Shown: piece by piece, positions 49,639 to 62,700 of the stretch
Position numbering within the stretch: the stretch's first letter is position 1
How the letters are laid out: every line of letters begins with the position of its first letter
NCBI GenBank assembly: GCA_921293015.1
Contig: OV121085.1
Location: forward strand, 12,673,731 to 12,737,730
Direction of reading: 5' to 3'
Length of the DNA stretch: 64,000 bases
Source: Phorcus lineatus
Taxonomy: Eukaryota > Mollusca > Gastropoda > Trochida > Trochidae
The notes under the pieces: model-generated
What the model was told of the DNA's origin: nothing
Database searches by the model: none
What the model saw: only the letters and a program-made list of their open reading frames with translations
Position numbers and translations under genes: made by a program

Positions 49639-51957
49639 AACGTTCATCGCGCCGCATATACAGCTAGCAACCAACAAGGTAATATATTTTTCTAAATAAA
49701 TGGTTCAAATGAAATACCTTTCGTTCACTTGGAATTTAATTGTCTATGTAAGTGCAATTGTGAAGTAATAGAAATCTCTATCTTTTTTTAAAAATCTATG
49801 TCAAAATATACTGAATGAATTATTCATATCTTAAGAAGTCGCTGAAATTATTACCAATTGTGATTTCGTGTTCCAAAAAATAGAAATGAGTCATCTCTTT
49901 TCAGTGGGAGTATAGTCTTTGGAAGTCAACTGAATAATTATGGATTAGATATTCATTTTTCATACAACGAATCAATATCGATGCATGTACTGTTTTCAAG
50001 TTAGGCTCGATGAGGAAGTTGTCCATTTTTAAAAATTCTTTTAAAATAATCTGATATTAAGTTGGAACTTAAATCGCAGGAATCATAGGAAAAGGAAATA
50101 CCATTATTTAATACAGACGATACACCTTTTCTTGTAGTCAATACATACTTAGTATAAATAGATAGCTATTTTCAGGTAATGCCAGAGGCTTCATTATAGT
50201 TATTTGGATCGGAGAAGATCAAAAGATTATACACAGGATGTTTAAGTTCTTAAACATTAAGTTACAGATGAAACACACAAGCGTTTACATCACTACACTA
50301 TTCTAAACCGAACACATAATGCTAATTAGATAACATTTATATCCATCATTAATTGTGTACTTTAAAGCAACCTCTGAAACCAAGGTGTCATACATAAATA
50401 GACTAGATGGTTTGCATAGGATGAGATATGAACAGAAACGACAACTATCCCAAACGGCAAGATTGACTTCCCCGAAGCATATTACCTTTATCATATATTC
50501 ATTACATTGATTTCGTTCATTTAATTTTGCAAAATTTCTCAATCTCTCAAAATAACATTTATTCCATATCAATTAAAATCATTTTATTATTTCATAGATT
50601 TTTCTAGTATTACATATCCGTCTTTGCTTTAAGTAAATGATAAATATGAATTTCAAATCCACAGATATACTTACCTACCATTCTTACACAGACAGAAGCT
50701 CATAAGCTTTGGTATCTCTGTTACAAAAATCTTATCAAAGGCAGCTATGGTACGTGGTATTTGGGTGGAAATGGGAGAACATTAATGAATCTGATAATGA
50801 GATATTGTAAACGTTGGCAACTTTCTGAAATCTCAATTCTCTAAGGATGTTCTGTTGATGAAGTCATTAGAGAAGACTGACCTTGACCTAGACAGTGACC
50901 TTGACCTATCTCTTGGCCAGTGCACTGTTGATCAATCCGTAAGGTAATGGATTCGGGGGCTTGTCAATACGACCTTTGCGTCTAGTGGAATTCTGTCTGA
51001 GACTATTACTTTAGGATTTGAGATTATGAATGATATGGGAATCGTAAATCAGGTTGTGAATAATCCCGCTGATTTTATTAGGTCACTACTGGGATTCCAA
51101 AACCATTTCACAAAATCAGGATTTTTTCAGTAGAATGATATCGGTCGTATTCTTGGAGCTCAGTACTCCATTTTATTCAATTCGGTGTCCATTAAGTATC
51201 AACATTCTTAATTTGTGTGTGAATGATTAATAATATCATTTAAGAAGCAGTATAAATTTCATTATTTAACCGCAATTCATTGATAACATGAATTTCTCTG
51301 TAATATGATATTGAATTTAATTTAATGAAATATTTTTATAATCATGTAATGTTACCCATGCTAATAGTGCATGGCGGAATAGTGGTTTCAGTTGGTAAAA
51401 ACAGATTTTCCAATTTACTAATGGATCATTTTTTGACAACTTTTTTGCGTGTCCATAAATATCATGAAATAAAAAACCAATTTTATAATGAGAAAAATAA
51501 ACTCAAAAAGTTAAATTAATCCTAGATGATTCTGTTGTTTCCGTACTTTTAAATTAATTTAAGTTACTCGATGGCGATAGGCCTTGTATCAGTTAATCCA
51601 AAATCCATAATTTTTTATTAAATAGTACTGTAAATGCAACTTTGAAAAGTGCACGTTTTTCGGTAGTGTTTTTAACCCTAAGAATGTTTAAAGTTGTAAT
51701 AAGCACAAACATTATCATTACTCCTTCATATCGGCTAATCATATTGCCCAGTGGTTATGTCTGTGAATTTGTAACCTTTGAGTTCAAAGTAAAATAATTC
51801 CTAATATAACTGTTGTAATTCTATTTGCATGATATCATTTACATATGTAAATTAGCCTCATTCTAACTCAATTGTATATCACATGACATCTAAAAAAAAG
51901 CACATGGTCTTAAAAGCATGCACAGCAGATGAGATCAGATCAGGCCACTGTGCTGTT

Positions 51958-52430
51958 AAAGAGCCACTCCGTGAGTTGTTGGAGTCATATATGCCAAAAT
52001 TAATCAATGGTGTCATTTGATCGCGAAGTATTGACTGTTACCCAAAACACGCATTTTAAAGCTTATTGGGTTTTTTACAGTGACAATATGAAGGTAGAAC
52101 GTCGAAATTATGATCGAAAACCGGACAGTGGCGCGCGTCAAATAGTCAAACGTAATTTTGGAGACTTATCTAAAACAGCCAGGAGGGCAGTTAGGAGTTG
52201 ATAGCGTTTGTTAGGTTATATAACTAGTATCCATGAATATTTGACGTGATATCTACACCTCTGTGCATTTATAAGGCTGTTTTTAGATTTTCATGGAAAA
52301 CCTGTATTTGTCATATACTTGTCTTTTGGATATGAACAGTTAAAATGTTTTCATTTTATATCACCACATATGACATTTAGGTTCGTATCAAAGGTAAATA
52401 ATATGTTATGAAAATCACGGGGTGGCTTTT
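51958..52430. mobile_element. AAAGAGCCACTCCGTGA MITE, copy 2
   Basis: Same family as 49171-49638. The right end has drifted (GGGGTGGCTTTTT), and flanking TA on both sides fits a TA target. A 64-codon ORF (52007-52201) covers the region around ACAGTGACAATATGAAGGTA. In the other copy the frame is broken upstream of that point. Confidence 0.78.
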
Positions 52431-52734
52431 TAGCACGTTTCACCTTACTGTCTGCAAATTCCCATATCAAGGAACAAACATAAGATAAACTTTTCTACAT
52501 TTATATATACTTTAGTGAACATTAACCTAATCAATGTATCTGCAAGATTAATTCGTAAGATGCATCATACTGCAGTAACTTACTGCATATTATTCAAACG
52601 TTGGTCACATGATTGTTTCTATCTTTTTTTACCCGAAAGTAAGAGTATTAACATTGCATGTGTATTAATGCTAACGTTTATTATGTGATAAAGTTTTTTT
52701 AACCGCATCCACCCAACCTATCGCATCTATCGCA

Positions 52735-52801
52735 TCTCTACTGTATCTACTTCACCTACTGTATCTACTTCACCTACTGTATCTACTTCACCTACTGTAT
52801 C
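52735..52801. repeat. 18 bp minisatellite, ~3.6 copies
   Basis: Unit CTGTATCTACTTCACCTA is repeated without change, preceded by looser CGCATCTAT copies. Confidence 0.85.
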
Positions 52802-54103
52802 ACTTTAACGACTTTTTACTCTGCCGTTTAATAACTTTACAGTGTTATTACACATTGTGTCTTAACATCGCGTGCTGATTGACGTCACATGAAGTCACAA
52901 TATTTAAGTATGACGTCACATTGTCAGCAGTAATCTTGGCAATTTTCATGCTACTTATTAGATATAATTTTACGAGTAATAAATAAAATACTAAACTAAA
53001 CCCGTTTTACATTTTTATAAAATTCTTGAATGGTATCGCTACCTAACTCGCGTTCACTCGTTCAATACCAAACCATTTTGTTATCAAGCGGAAAGTCGTT
53101 TAGTATTCTCTATTCAACGCATTCTAAGGTATCTTAACAACATCATTAACGAAGGTTCGAACCCCTTAACGCTCAATGTTCAAGTTCGACGTCGTCTTTT
53201 TCAATGTCATTGTCAAAACTTGAATTGATGACTTGTGATAAACTATAATAACTTTGATGCGAGTTTCGGAATTTTTGTTCTTGCATCTAAAGGCACTGAA
53301 CAATGAATTTTTAGATTAAAAATTTCTACATAAAATGAAATTCAAGGATACCGTCCCATCAAGCAATGAATTAATCTCCGCTACTTTCAACCTAGTACAT
53401 CATGTTAATTACATCATTTGATATCCATATGTAATTCACTTTAATTTATGAAAATTTTACCGGCGAAATGGTTGCCACATTATGAATTATCAACAGATAT
53501 TCGGCTTACTACTGTTGCAAAGTTATTTCTCAAAATATTCAGACTTCTGTTTTTTTTAGCTAACCTATGACACGAGAGTCACCATGACACACAGTGAAAC
53601 CGATACACTGCTTCTCTACCAACTAATGTCAGTTAAACCGTTTATTCACTCGTGAGCCTATGAGATTAAAATCTTTAGTGAACTGTACAGCTGTTGAACA
53701 AAAGTTTCTTACATTACTTGTAAACTAAGTGCAATTATGATGAAAATAGGTTTTCGCTCATGTTTGAATTATTCAGCCATCTTTCGGCCAAAACGTATGA
53801 CTTTTTAGGAGATAAGGGGAAGTCATGTTCCTACCTCATAAAAATATATGAAACTGATATTAATACTAGAACACGTGTGTTTTCCCATTCTGCAAATCCA
53901 TGAACACTATTGGATCTCAGAGGTCGGTACAATATTGACGTTCATGTCAAATCATAATGGGGATATTATCGTATGATGCAATCCATCGGGTATGAATGGT
54001 CTCAAAGGGGCTATTCAACTCTGTTAATGAATATTTTGTTTTATGACACGCGATGCATAGTGTTGGTAGCGATATAACGCTTCATTATTGATTCCCAATT
54101 TAT

Positions 54104-54700
54104 ATACACACCACGCAGGAAACAAACCACCTTGTATACGTGCTTCCTAAACACCGCGTTGTATAAGTGTTTCTCACACACCGCGTTGTATAAGTGTTTC
54201 TCACACACCACGTTGTATAAGTGTTTCTCACACACCACGTTGTATAAGTGTTTCTCACATACCACGTTGTATAAATGTTTCTCACACACCACGTTGTATA
54301 AGTGTTTCTCACACACCACGTTGTATAATGTTATCTACACACCATGTTGTATAAATGTTTGCAACACCATGTTGTATAAATGTTTTTTACACACCACGTT
54401 ATATACGTGTTTATTACACACCATGTGGTACACTTGTTTCCTCACACCACGTTGCAAAAGTGTTTCCCAAACACCCCGTTTTATACGTGTTTCCTACACA
54501 CCATCAGGTATAAGTGTTTCCTACACACAGCGTTGTATAAATGTTTACACACCTCGTTGTATAATGTTCCCTACACAACATGTTGCATACGTGTTTTTTA
54601 CACACCACGTTGAATAAGTGTTTCCTACACACCACTTTGAATAAGTGTTTCCTACACAACACTTGGTATAAGTGTCTCCTCACACCACGATGTATTAAGG
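54104..54700. repeat. 27 bp minisatellite, ~22 copies
   Basis: The monomer is CACCACGTTGTATAAGTGTT plus TCTCACA. The centre (54160-54330) is almost uniform and the edges are diverged. The 27 bp period keeps a frame open for 161 codons on the plus strand and over 90 on the minus strand, with nine-residue periodicity. This is a repeat effect, not a gene. Confidence 0.93.
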
Positions 54701-55032
54701 AATCATAAATCAAGTCTTGAATAAGCCCACTGATTTATTAGTTATTGTGGGGATTTCAAAGCTATTTTCGAAAATCAGCTTTTTGAGGATGTGAATAGTT
54801 GTGCAAGCCTATGAGAATGAGTTTAGCAATGGATTTTGAGCAAAAAATAATGTCCTTAAAGTATCAATATTAATATTAAATTTTCGTGTGAAAAATAAAA
54901 TTATATTACTCAAAGAGAAATTAAAATTTTCAACATCAATCAGCATTTGTATGGTTATCTGAATTTCTCCTTTGATATATAAGATCAAGTTAATTTAATA
55001 TTTTTAATGTAATTTTTACTCCTGCTATTAGT

Positions 55033-55131
55033 CAATGTCATTAAAATAAAATCTAACATTGCTACACTACGTTACGCAGATTATACAGGCGTAATGTAGT
55101 GGAGCATGTAGATTTCATTTCAATGAGATTG
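55033..55131. mobile_element. 99 bp CAATCTCATT-family element (arms only)
   Basis: It consists of the two terminal arms of the 25858-26583 element brought together: CAATGTCATTAAAATAAAAT... and ...TTTCATTTCAATGAGATTG, with the ACTACGTTACGC and GCGTAATGTAGTGG blocks inverted. It is flanked by GCTATTAGT / GTTATTAGT, a 9 bp duplication with one change. Confidence 0.8.
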
Positions 55132-56822
55132 GTTATTAGTGCATGGTGTTTAAAGATGAGGAAATTTATTTGTTTATACTTTTCACAGATGGCTTATAAA
55201 TGACAAGTTTTTTTGCGTGTCTTATATGATTAGATAAGAAACAATTTGATAAGAGGATGCACCTTAAAGTTAATTCGATCCGAGATGATGCCGCTGTTAA
55301 CTTACTTTTAGAATGATCTGGGTTTCTTGAAGTGAAACCGTTTGGTTTGAATTTATCCAAAATCGATAATTGTGTATCGAACGATATTGTACAAAGATTT
55401 TCTCAAAAATATTTTTACATAAGAACACGACGTCTTAAAGAGTTTCAAGAATAACTGTACTTTCAAAGAACTGAAATAACTAGCCTGGCATGAGAATAGC
55501 AAAGATGCATCTTAAACGCTTATGTTCACTTTTGTCCAAGACATGAAATATTTGTGAAATGTTGTATAGGCATGAATTTTAATGGATTTAAATGTCATAA
55601 GGTCGCATATACAACTCGCAACCAACGAGATAATATAATTGTTTCAAAATAAATGGTTAATGTTAATTGACCATTTTCTAGTTTTAATGTTTAGAGTTAT
55701 TTGCCCCTATACCGAGGGCAACGTCACGCTTGGCGTAAATGTGAACAGGTGGAGGAGTGTATCATAGCTGTTGAAAAATTGGTTTAAAGCATAGGAGATT
55801 CGTAGTTTCAAAATGAGAAACAAGGATTTAGTTTGATTAATCTTATAAATATTTCACTTTTACTAAATTTGATTTTCTCTGTAAATGCATTTATGAAGGG
55901 AATTAAAGCGGCGATATTGTTTTAATTCTTCAGATATAAAAGGAAAACATGACATTTCACCAATTCACTGTTCTGTCAACTTAAAAGTTCTTTACTAAAT
56001 GACTTTTACCGGACATAATATCAGATCCCAAGGTTATACACATGACATAACTACACAAACATCATGTCCAAGGATCATACACGAAAGCGACTGCTTCAAT
56101 ACACTATTTAAAACCTTATCCATCGCATTAATTCAACCACTTTAACATCCGTGGTAATGTTCCGGCGTTGAGTATTCTAGAACACCTTTGCGATGACATT
56201 ATACCGATAAAATGTTTGTCATGATATCAATTATCATAAGTGCACTGCTGCTGCGGCTGCTGACACATTGCTCAAAACATAATCCTTATTGCTTTTTGCT
56301 GTTGCATTTAATGATACACTGAATTACCTTGGAGATCAATTAAGCCCTTTATTCTGTCACTGGTTACCTTCCGTGAAGAAATGTCCCGAGTAAGCTCTTT
56401 GAGGAGAGATTGGATAAATGCTAACACTGATAGATAATGATTGCTATTGGCAAGGTTGACGATCTGAAAGCATAATAACTTTATCGAGTTTTGTTTTAAG
56501 CAAGATTCCACGTTCGTTACAAATTATGTTTACCACGCCCGTTTAACAACCTAGTTCCATATCAATGAATGCAATGCGACTGTTACTACTTTACACGCTC
56601 TCACACTCGTGTATATTATTGTGTTTTCACATCCCTCAAACCGTTGCGTACCATTGAATCTCAGAGGTCGTTACATTATTGACGTTCATGTCAGACCATA
56701 ATGTCGATGTTATGATATGATGCAATCCATCAGTGTGGATGGTCTCAAAGGGGCAATTCATCCCCGATGATATTTCGTTGTTTGTGGACAGGCAGGTGGA
56801 TAGTGCTTTACACACTCGCATA

Positions 56823-57532
56823 CGAGGGGTGTCCCAAAAATTTCCGGCCTGACCATCAAAACCAAAGAAACATTTAAATGCTTATGACTTATGTTTTTCG
56901 ACATAATCACCTTTGACTTCAATGCATTTGCTCCAGGGTTTTTGTAACATCTGCAACCACTCTGAAAACCACTTCTTATCACAAGACCCCAAAAACTCCT
57001 CTACTGCAGCAATGATGTAATCGTCAGTCTCAAACCTTTGGCCACGGAGCTCTGTTTTCAGTCAACTGATGTTTTACTGATGTGAGTATCAGCTAAGTAT
57101 CTGATAGTCACTCGCCTGTCTTGCCTCATTGTGTCAAGAACAGCCAATATTTTCACCTGTGGTCAGGATTGACGACCAGGACGGGGCTTGTCTTTAGTGC
57201 TTACTTTACCCCGTTTAAATTCAGCACACCAATGTTTAATGATTCTATAAGAAGGAGCAGAGTCACCTAATGTTTGTAACATATCCTCATGAATTTTGTT
57301 TGGAGTGTATTTGTTTAAACTCATATATTTGATCTACATTCACTTTTCTCCATTTCGGTAACAGATGTTAGGATACCTTTGAATGATAGGCTATTATATG
57401 CAATTGAAAACTATGCATCTCGTGATTTTCATGCCATCTACACGTCAATGAATGTTCTTCATGCACGCACAGTATGGTTGCGTTTCAGGCATGTTTTCAT
57501 ATTCAGGCCGGATACTTTTGGGGCAACCCTCG
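56823..57532 (-). mobile_element. mariner-family transposon, internally deleted
   Basis: Terminal inverted repeats CGAGGGGTGTCCCAAAAATT and (complemented right end) CGAGGGTTGCCCCAAAAGTA continue into TCCGGCCTGA. On the minus strand a start at 57324 leads into the helix-turn-helix part of a mariner transposase (APSYRIIKHWCAEFKRGKVS, then a stop, then RRVTIRYLADTHISKTSVD). The sequence then jumps to the transposase C-terminus (AAVEEFLGSCDKKWFSEWLQ ... EVKGDYVEK). The catalytic D,D34D region is missing, and in-frame stops are present. At 710 bp against the usual ~1.3 kb it is a dead, non-autonomous copy inserted at a module Y boundary. Confidence 0.85.
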
Positions 57533-58536
57533 AACAAACTATAACTACCATTGAGCCTCAGAGGTCGGTAAATTATTGACGTACACGGCAGATCATATTG
57601 ATGATGTTATGATATGATGCAATCCATCATGTATTAAAGGTCTCGAAGAGGGTAATCATCAGTCATGATGAGTATTTCGTTGTATGTGGACACGCAATTG
57701 CATACTGATAGTACAGATATAACACTTCATTATTCATTCTATACTTAACATAGAATTCTTTTAGTACCTTTGTTGCATATTCTCGATAGCAAGTCGCCTG
57801 TCTGATCATAAAGAGTTATTGCTAAGGCTCCCTTAGCTCACTTTCCTAACATGCTGGGACTGCCGCATCAGGATTATCAGGCTTTATGCCAGTGGGACAT
57901 TAGGTTTAATTTCTGATTGTTGATGATTTACATGTCTGATCGAAAATACGATAAGCCATCAATAATGCATTAAAATTATTGGAGATATTCAGGAGCTTTG
58001 CCGTTTCTGGTTTGATAATCTAGTTAATTTTCTGATTATCGATATGTTTTTTCTATGTCTCGGCGTTCGGCTAGTGTGACCTGGGGTTTTTTCTGATTGT
58101 TGACGTTTTATCTCGCTGATCGAAGATATGATAAGCCATCAATAAAACTTCAACATTATAGGAAACGCTTATGACAGTTGGTGTGTATACCTGATAACCT
58201 AGTTATAATAGTCAATATATTTAAACTACTTACCGGACAAATTACATGTCATTTATGGTATGACATGGAAATATATAATTATCATGATCGTTCACCCTGC
58301 ATTTTCCGGAGGGTTCGTGACAATCGGAGAGATTCCAATTACTTGGCCATTACGAAAATATTATTATATTTAAGAAATAGAGTAGCCTCAACCATCATGT
58401 GTTTTGCAATAAAGTATAGTTTTGCCCTGAACTATTATAGTTAAAGTACGAGGCCGAAGGCCGAGTGGTTTGACGTTGATAATTATTAATCGAATTTGGC
58501 AGTGACTTGAGCATGCTCGACTGGGGCCGTAACTAG

Positions 58537-58590
58537 TGACGTCATAACGTTATTGTTGTTGACGTCATAGATCATTGTTTCGTGACGTCA
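58537..58590. promoter_or_regulatory. Three CRE/ATF palindromes at exact 23 bp spacing
   Basis: TGACGTCA occurs at 58537-58544, 58560-58567 and 58583-58590. The intervening bases of the first two units are alike (CATAACGTTATTGTTG and CATAGATCATTGTTTC), so it is a decayed 23 bp tandem repeat. There is no adjacent gene, so function is unknown. Confidence 0.6.
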
Positions 58591-59154
58591 TTCAAAAACT
58601 ATAAGGCTAGATGGCGCCTTTGATCTTTACCGAAACAATGCTAGAATATTCAATAACATTTTATTAAATATGCATGTGTTTATTTTCCATGATATCACGT
58701 TTAATCCCTAGGTTATCAAGTTTCTTTTAATTGTCTTATGTGATATGATACCAATATTTCAAATTTTCGTTCTCTGTCTTCACATGTTGTGTTAACAGAG
58801 AACTATTGTTCAATTTCATAACCTCTAATCATACATATATCCTTGAATTTGTGTCATCAAATTATACGTTATGACAGTTCATAATGGATATTCATATCAT
58901 ATTTTCAACATACTTTTCTCCATATTATCAATCCACTTATCAGGGTTATATCTTTCAGTTATTGGTATTGGGGGTTTTTTTATTACCTGTGAAGAAAGTT
59001 TTTAATCAACATCAATTTTATATCAAGCATCTAAGAGAAATGAGGGTTATTTACACATAAAATATTACCCCCCAAAACGCCAAGAAATAAGCAAACCTAA
59101 AAATAATCTAGATATCTTATGAAACCTTTTAGTAGTCCTGCAAACGTTTCCGTA

Positions 59155-59664
59155 TGTTAAAGTCATAGTCTCAATTTTGTAAGGCAACCAAACTGGGCTA
59201 ATTATTCTTCACGAGAAAAAATCCGATCACTTACACCAATATTGCCTGTCGCGTCTGTAAAGATTTTCATTTTTAAGCCTGTTTTAAAGTTAGGAAGACG
59301 CTGCTTATTGGCGTATGCCGTTTCAGACCGAAGAGTTACCAAATCAAATGCAATCCCATCGCGAGTACGAAATACCGGGAATCTAGTAATTGCAGTGCCG
59401 ATAAGCTATTGGCTATTTTCATTTAATATTTAGCTGGGAAATTTCATGTGTTCCACGTCATGGCCTTAGCGAAATGACGTGGTAAGGACTAACGCTTGCC
59501 AAAGACATAGGGTAGGGTGTTTTTAACTTCATTATTGAGGGCTACAATGCACATAGATTTCTGAAAATTGTTGCAAACGTCAGGGGAAAGATTTCTGTGA
59601 GTGGTGATCTATTTGTCCAGCGTGCATTACAATTTGCCTTGCAAAAATGAGACTAAGACTTTAA
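59155..59664. repeat. Dispersed repeat, copy 2 (partner at 11762-12318)
   Basis: Aligns with the IRAK1BP1 intron copy as described there. It has a different indel pattern but keeps the minus-strand gtaagtg donor-like site after TGNIG. It lacks about 50 bp of the other copy. Confidence 0.7.
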
Positions 59665-59680
59665 GCGATCAGGCAACGAC

Positions 59681-59757
59681 CAGTTTCAAATGACTCTATT
59701 CAGCCTCAAATGACTCTATTCAGCCTCAAATGACTCTATTCAGCCTCAAATGACTCG
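59681..59757. repeat. 20 bp minisatellite, ~4 copies
   Basis: Unit CCTCAAATGACTCTATTCAG is repeated almost without change. It directly follows the dispersed repeat. Confidence 0.88.
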
Positions 59758-62700
59758 AATTCGAAGGTTATGTTAAAAACATGTCCATTAATACCCTCAT
59801 CTGTGAGTGATATAGGATAAACACCATGTTCTCTTATTTTGCATTGAATCCTTTTCCCGCTAAGCTTCAGAATGCTTTAACGCATAATATGATACATATG
59901 ACACTACTCACCACCAGCGCTGAAATTTCTCTTTGCAGGTGTTGTTGTAGAAAGTGATTTATATATAATCATGTAAATTTAGAATATGGATTTTAATTTC
60001 ATATATAATTTAAGTAGATTCGAAATAAATGTGTTTGACGAGGCGAAATGCCTTTTAGATGTCCCTCGATCGGTAGCGTATGTGAGCCAGTTTTGAAGAT
60101 CGTAAATGGATTATTCATTCGTTTATTTAACTTTAGTTTTATTTCATAAACGAAACATCGTGCTTTGGAAATCCTGTTAGACTAAAAAATCTGTTAGTGT
60201 TTCATCGAGGACATTTCTATTTATTTGAATATATCCAAAGCGTGATCTGAAATCATTATGTTTAAGAAATGTGAATATTTGGAATGCAAGTTTTTTTCAT
60301 AGAGATACACGTTTCGGTTAATGTTAACCCTGCAACTGTGAGTTCATCCGAAAGCAAATAAAAAGGCGTTTCAACACGTTTCTTGTGTTCCCTTTTATTG
60401 ATTTCTCACGATGGTTATTGACTTTTATATCCAAAGTTTATGTGAGTAAAGATGGTTACCCATAAGGGGCTTTTAAAAAACCAAACCAACTTCTACATGC
60501 CTTGCCGAATTAAATGTCCTTTGTTTAAAAAATGTCTTCTGTGAAAACCTATAACAGACAGAAACGCCGTAAGTTGAGAATAATCGGATTCTATGAATGC
60601 ACTTTATGCAAAGTGTTTAATAAGTTGAACTTAGAAAGCTAAAATGAGTTATGTTAAACTGATTTGTAGACAATTTGTATGCATGGGTTGTTAAGAATGT
60701 CGTATTATCTTATTATATTGATATAGTGTTTTACATGGCTCTTGTATTATTCGTCTAACAGATGTGAAGGCACCTTACAATTTAATGGTTCCCTAAAGAC
60801 AAAAAGCGGACCTCATACGGTCGCGAAGCAGTAAGTGGCAGCTCCGAAAATACATACATACTGTACAGAAAATGAGCAGTTCTGGCACTGGAAATTTAAA
60901 TCAAAATTGTTGTTGTTGTTGATGATGTTTTCTTAGTGGTGTTCATGATGATGATGATGGTTATGACGATTAAGATTATGATGATGATGATGATAATGAT
61001 GATGATGTATTCAGCAATATCGATGTTCATCCTGAAAGCGTTGACAGTAACACCCTCAGACAATATTTTCAAGGTCTCTTAACGCCAAGATGAATTTTAA
61101 GGTCACGTAAACGTATGGATCCTATTACTGTCTTAGCGCTATGGGAGCTTAGGTAAAATGGGCCCTGGGCAAAGATTTTCCAAGCTCTTTAAGCATACAT
61201 AACCATACAACTATCTTTGTTAAGAGGGCTTCGAAAAACTAAGCCCTAGTATAAAGATTACAGTGTGTAGCTTTTAAATACGGCAGTAAACAATGCACCG
61301 TTCCAGTTTTATAAGCTCATCCAACCAGGTACCCAGTCTACTGCTCGTTGGATAGAGAAAACTGTCTACTGTAGTCCAACTAACATTTTGATAGAAGGAA
61401 AAGTTCATGACGCGTGAATGGTCATCTATCAGGTCTTCCATCTGAAGACTGACCTTCTTCGTTGTTGCTTAACATCGCTGATTAAGAACAGAATCGTGCC
61501 ATGTCATCAAGTCAGACTTAGTGCATGTCAATATTTCATGGATCATTCAGGCAAGTGAAATGTGACTAAGCTGGCATGTAACAAATCGATTTCGCACTTG
61601 ATTTAACTCATTCGTTCTAACGATTTTTCAATTCAGCTACTTTACATTTCCATATGTGTAAGCTTCCTAGGCAGACGAGGTGGCTTTATCTTATAATTTA
61701 AAATTACCAATGTTCCAATTTGGGTTAATTTTCTCTTCTACAACTCAGTAAACTTGGTTCATGATTTACCGTATCATTTAACAAAAGCTTGTAGACTAAA
61801 GCAGTTCGTTACATCCGTTTCGTCGTATCCATTTTAAGCTGTATTAAATAGCATATAAAATATATCAGTGATCTCTGGGTCATTTCGATATACCTTCAAT
61901 GGTGTCATATTCATGTAAGAGCTAAGTAGTCCTCTATCTCATTAAAATAAGATCATGAATGTGTTACACTAGATAACGCTGATATGTGATATAATATCAA
62001 TGTACCATATGTAATGTACTATGTCATATCCTTGTACATGGGCCGATGGCCTTTATATACGAATAAAAGACTTGACTTGAGTGCAACAGATATGTGATCC
62101 TATTTTAATGAGATTGACATTTCCCTTCAATCTAAACCATATTCACATAAGACCAATACGTACATAAAACCATATGAATATCTTTATTCAAATATACAAT
62201 ATAGATATAGTCTAACAGAATACAGGACAACGTATTAAAACATTTATTTTTACATGGTCTTCATATATTGAGATCTTGCTTGCATGTTTTGATGGGGCAG
62301 TGAGGAACTGAGAAGATGATACGTATATAGGGTACAAACTATGATAACCGATGGCTTGTGATGTCTCAAATGAACCAATCAAACACATCCACATGTACAC
62401 AAAACCGAAATTATATATAGTGTATGAAATAGAGTCAGCCCGGACGCCCAACACCTGGAATTATTGCTCCGATTGGATTATGCTTTTGCTTTCTCTGTAT
62501 ACTGTTCAGGCCCGTTCATATGATACGACTTGTACTCTCAACTTCTTATAAAATTTTCGCTAATTCAAGGTATTGCTTGTACTTTTGTTCTGCTTTTAAG
62601 AATCAGACTCCAGTAGCACGTTTTATGATACAAATAGTTCATGACATTTCCCCCAATAAACATCAGTTGACGCCTAATTAACTTCTTATTACTAAGCCCG

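Larger units (their letters stand above)
43890..58300. repeat. Diverged macro-repeat region (modules X, Y, Z)
   Basis: Module X (about 1.1 kb) recurs at 43895-45060, 47850-49000, 50620-51640 and, 5'-truncated, 54700-55640. Anchors are TTTGGTATCTCT, GGATGTTCTGTTGATGA, GACCTTGACC, ATTATGAATGAGT and TCCAAAATCGATAAT. Module Y (about 0.25 kb) recurs at 46125-46400, 46400-46640, 53870-54090, 56540-56810 and 57540-57740; its anchors are ATGCAATCCATC and GATGAGTATTTCGTTG. Module Z recurs at 46640-47010, 57740-58000 and 58020-58300; its anchors are TTCTGATTGTTGA, GATAAGCCATCAAT and CTTACCGGACAAAT. No coding sequence is evident in any module. Interruptions are listed separately. Confidence 0.75.

Noticed and set aside
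54132-54617. 161-codon ORF with nine-residue repeats
   Set aside because: Product of the 27 bp minisatellite period; open on both strands, no start context or other exons.
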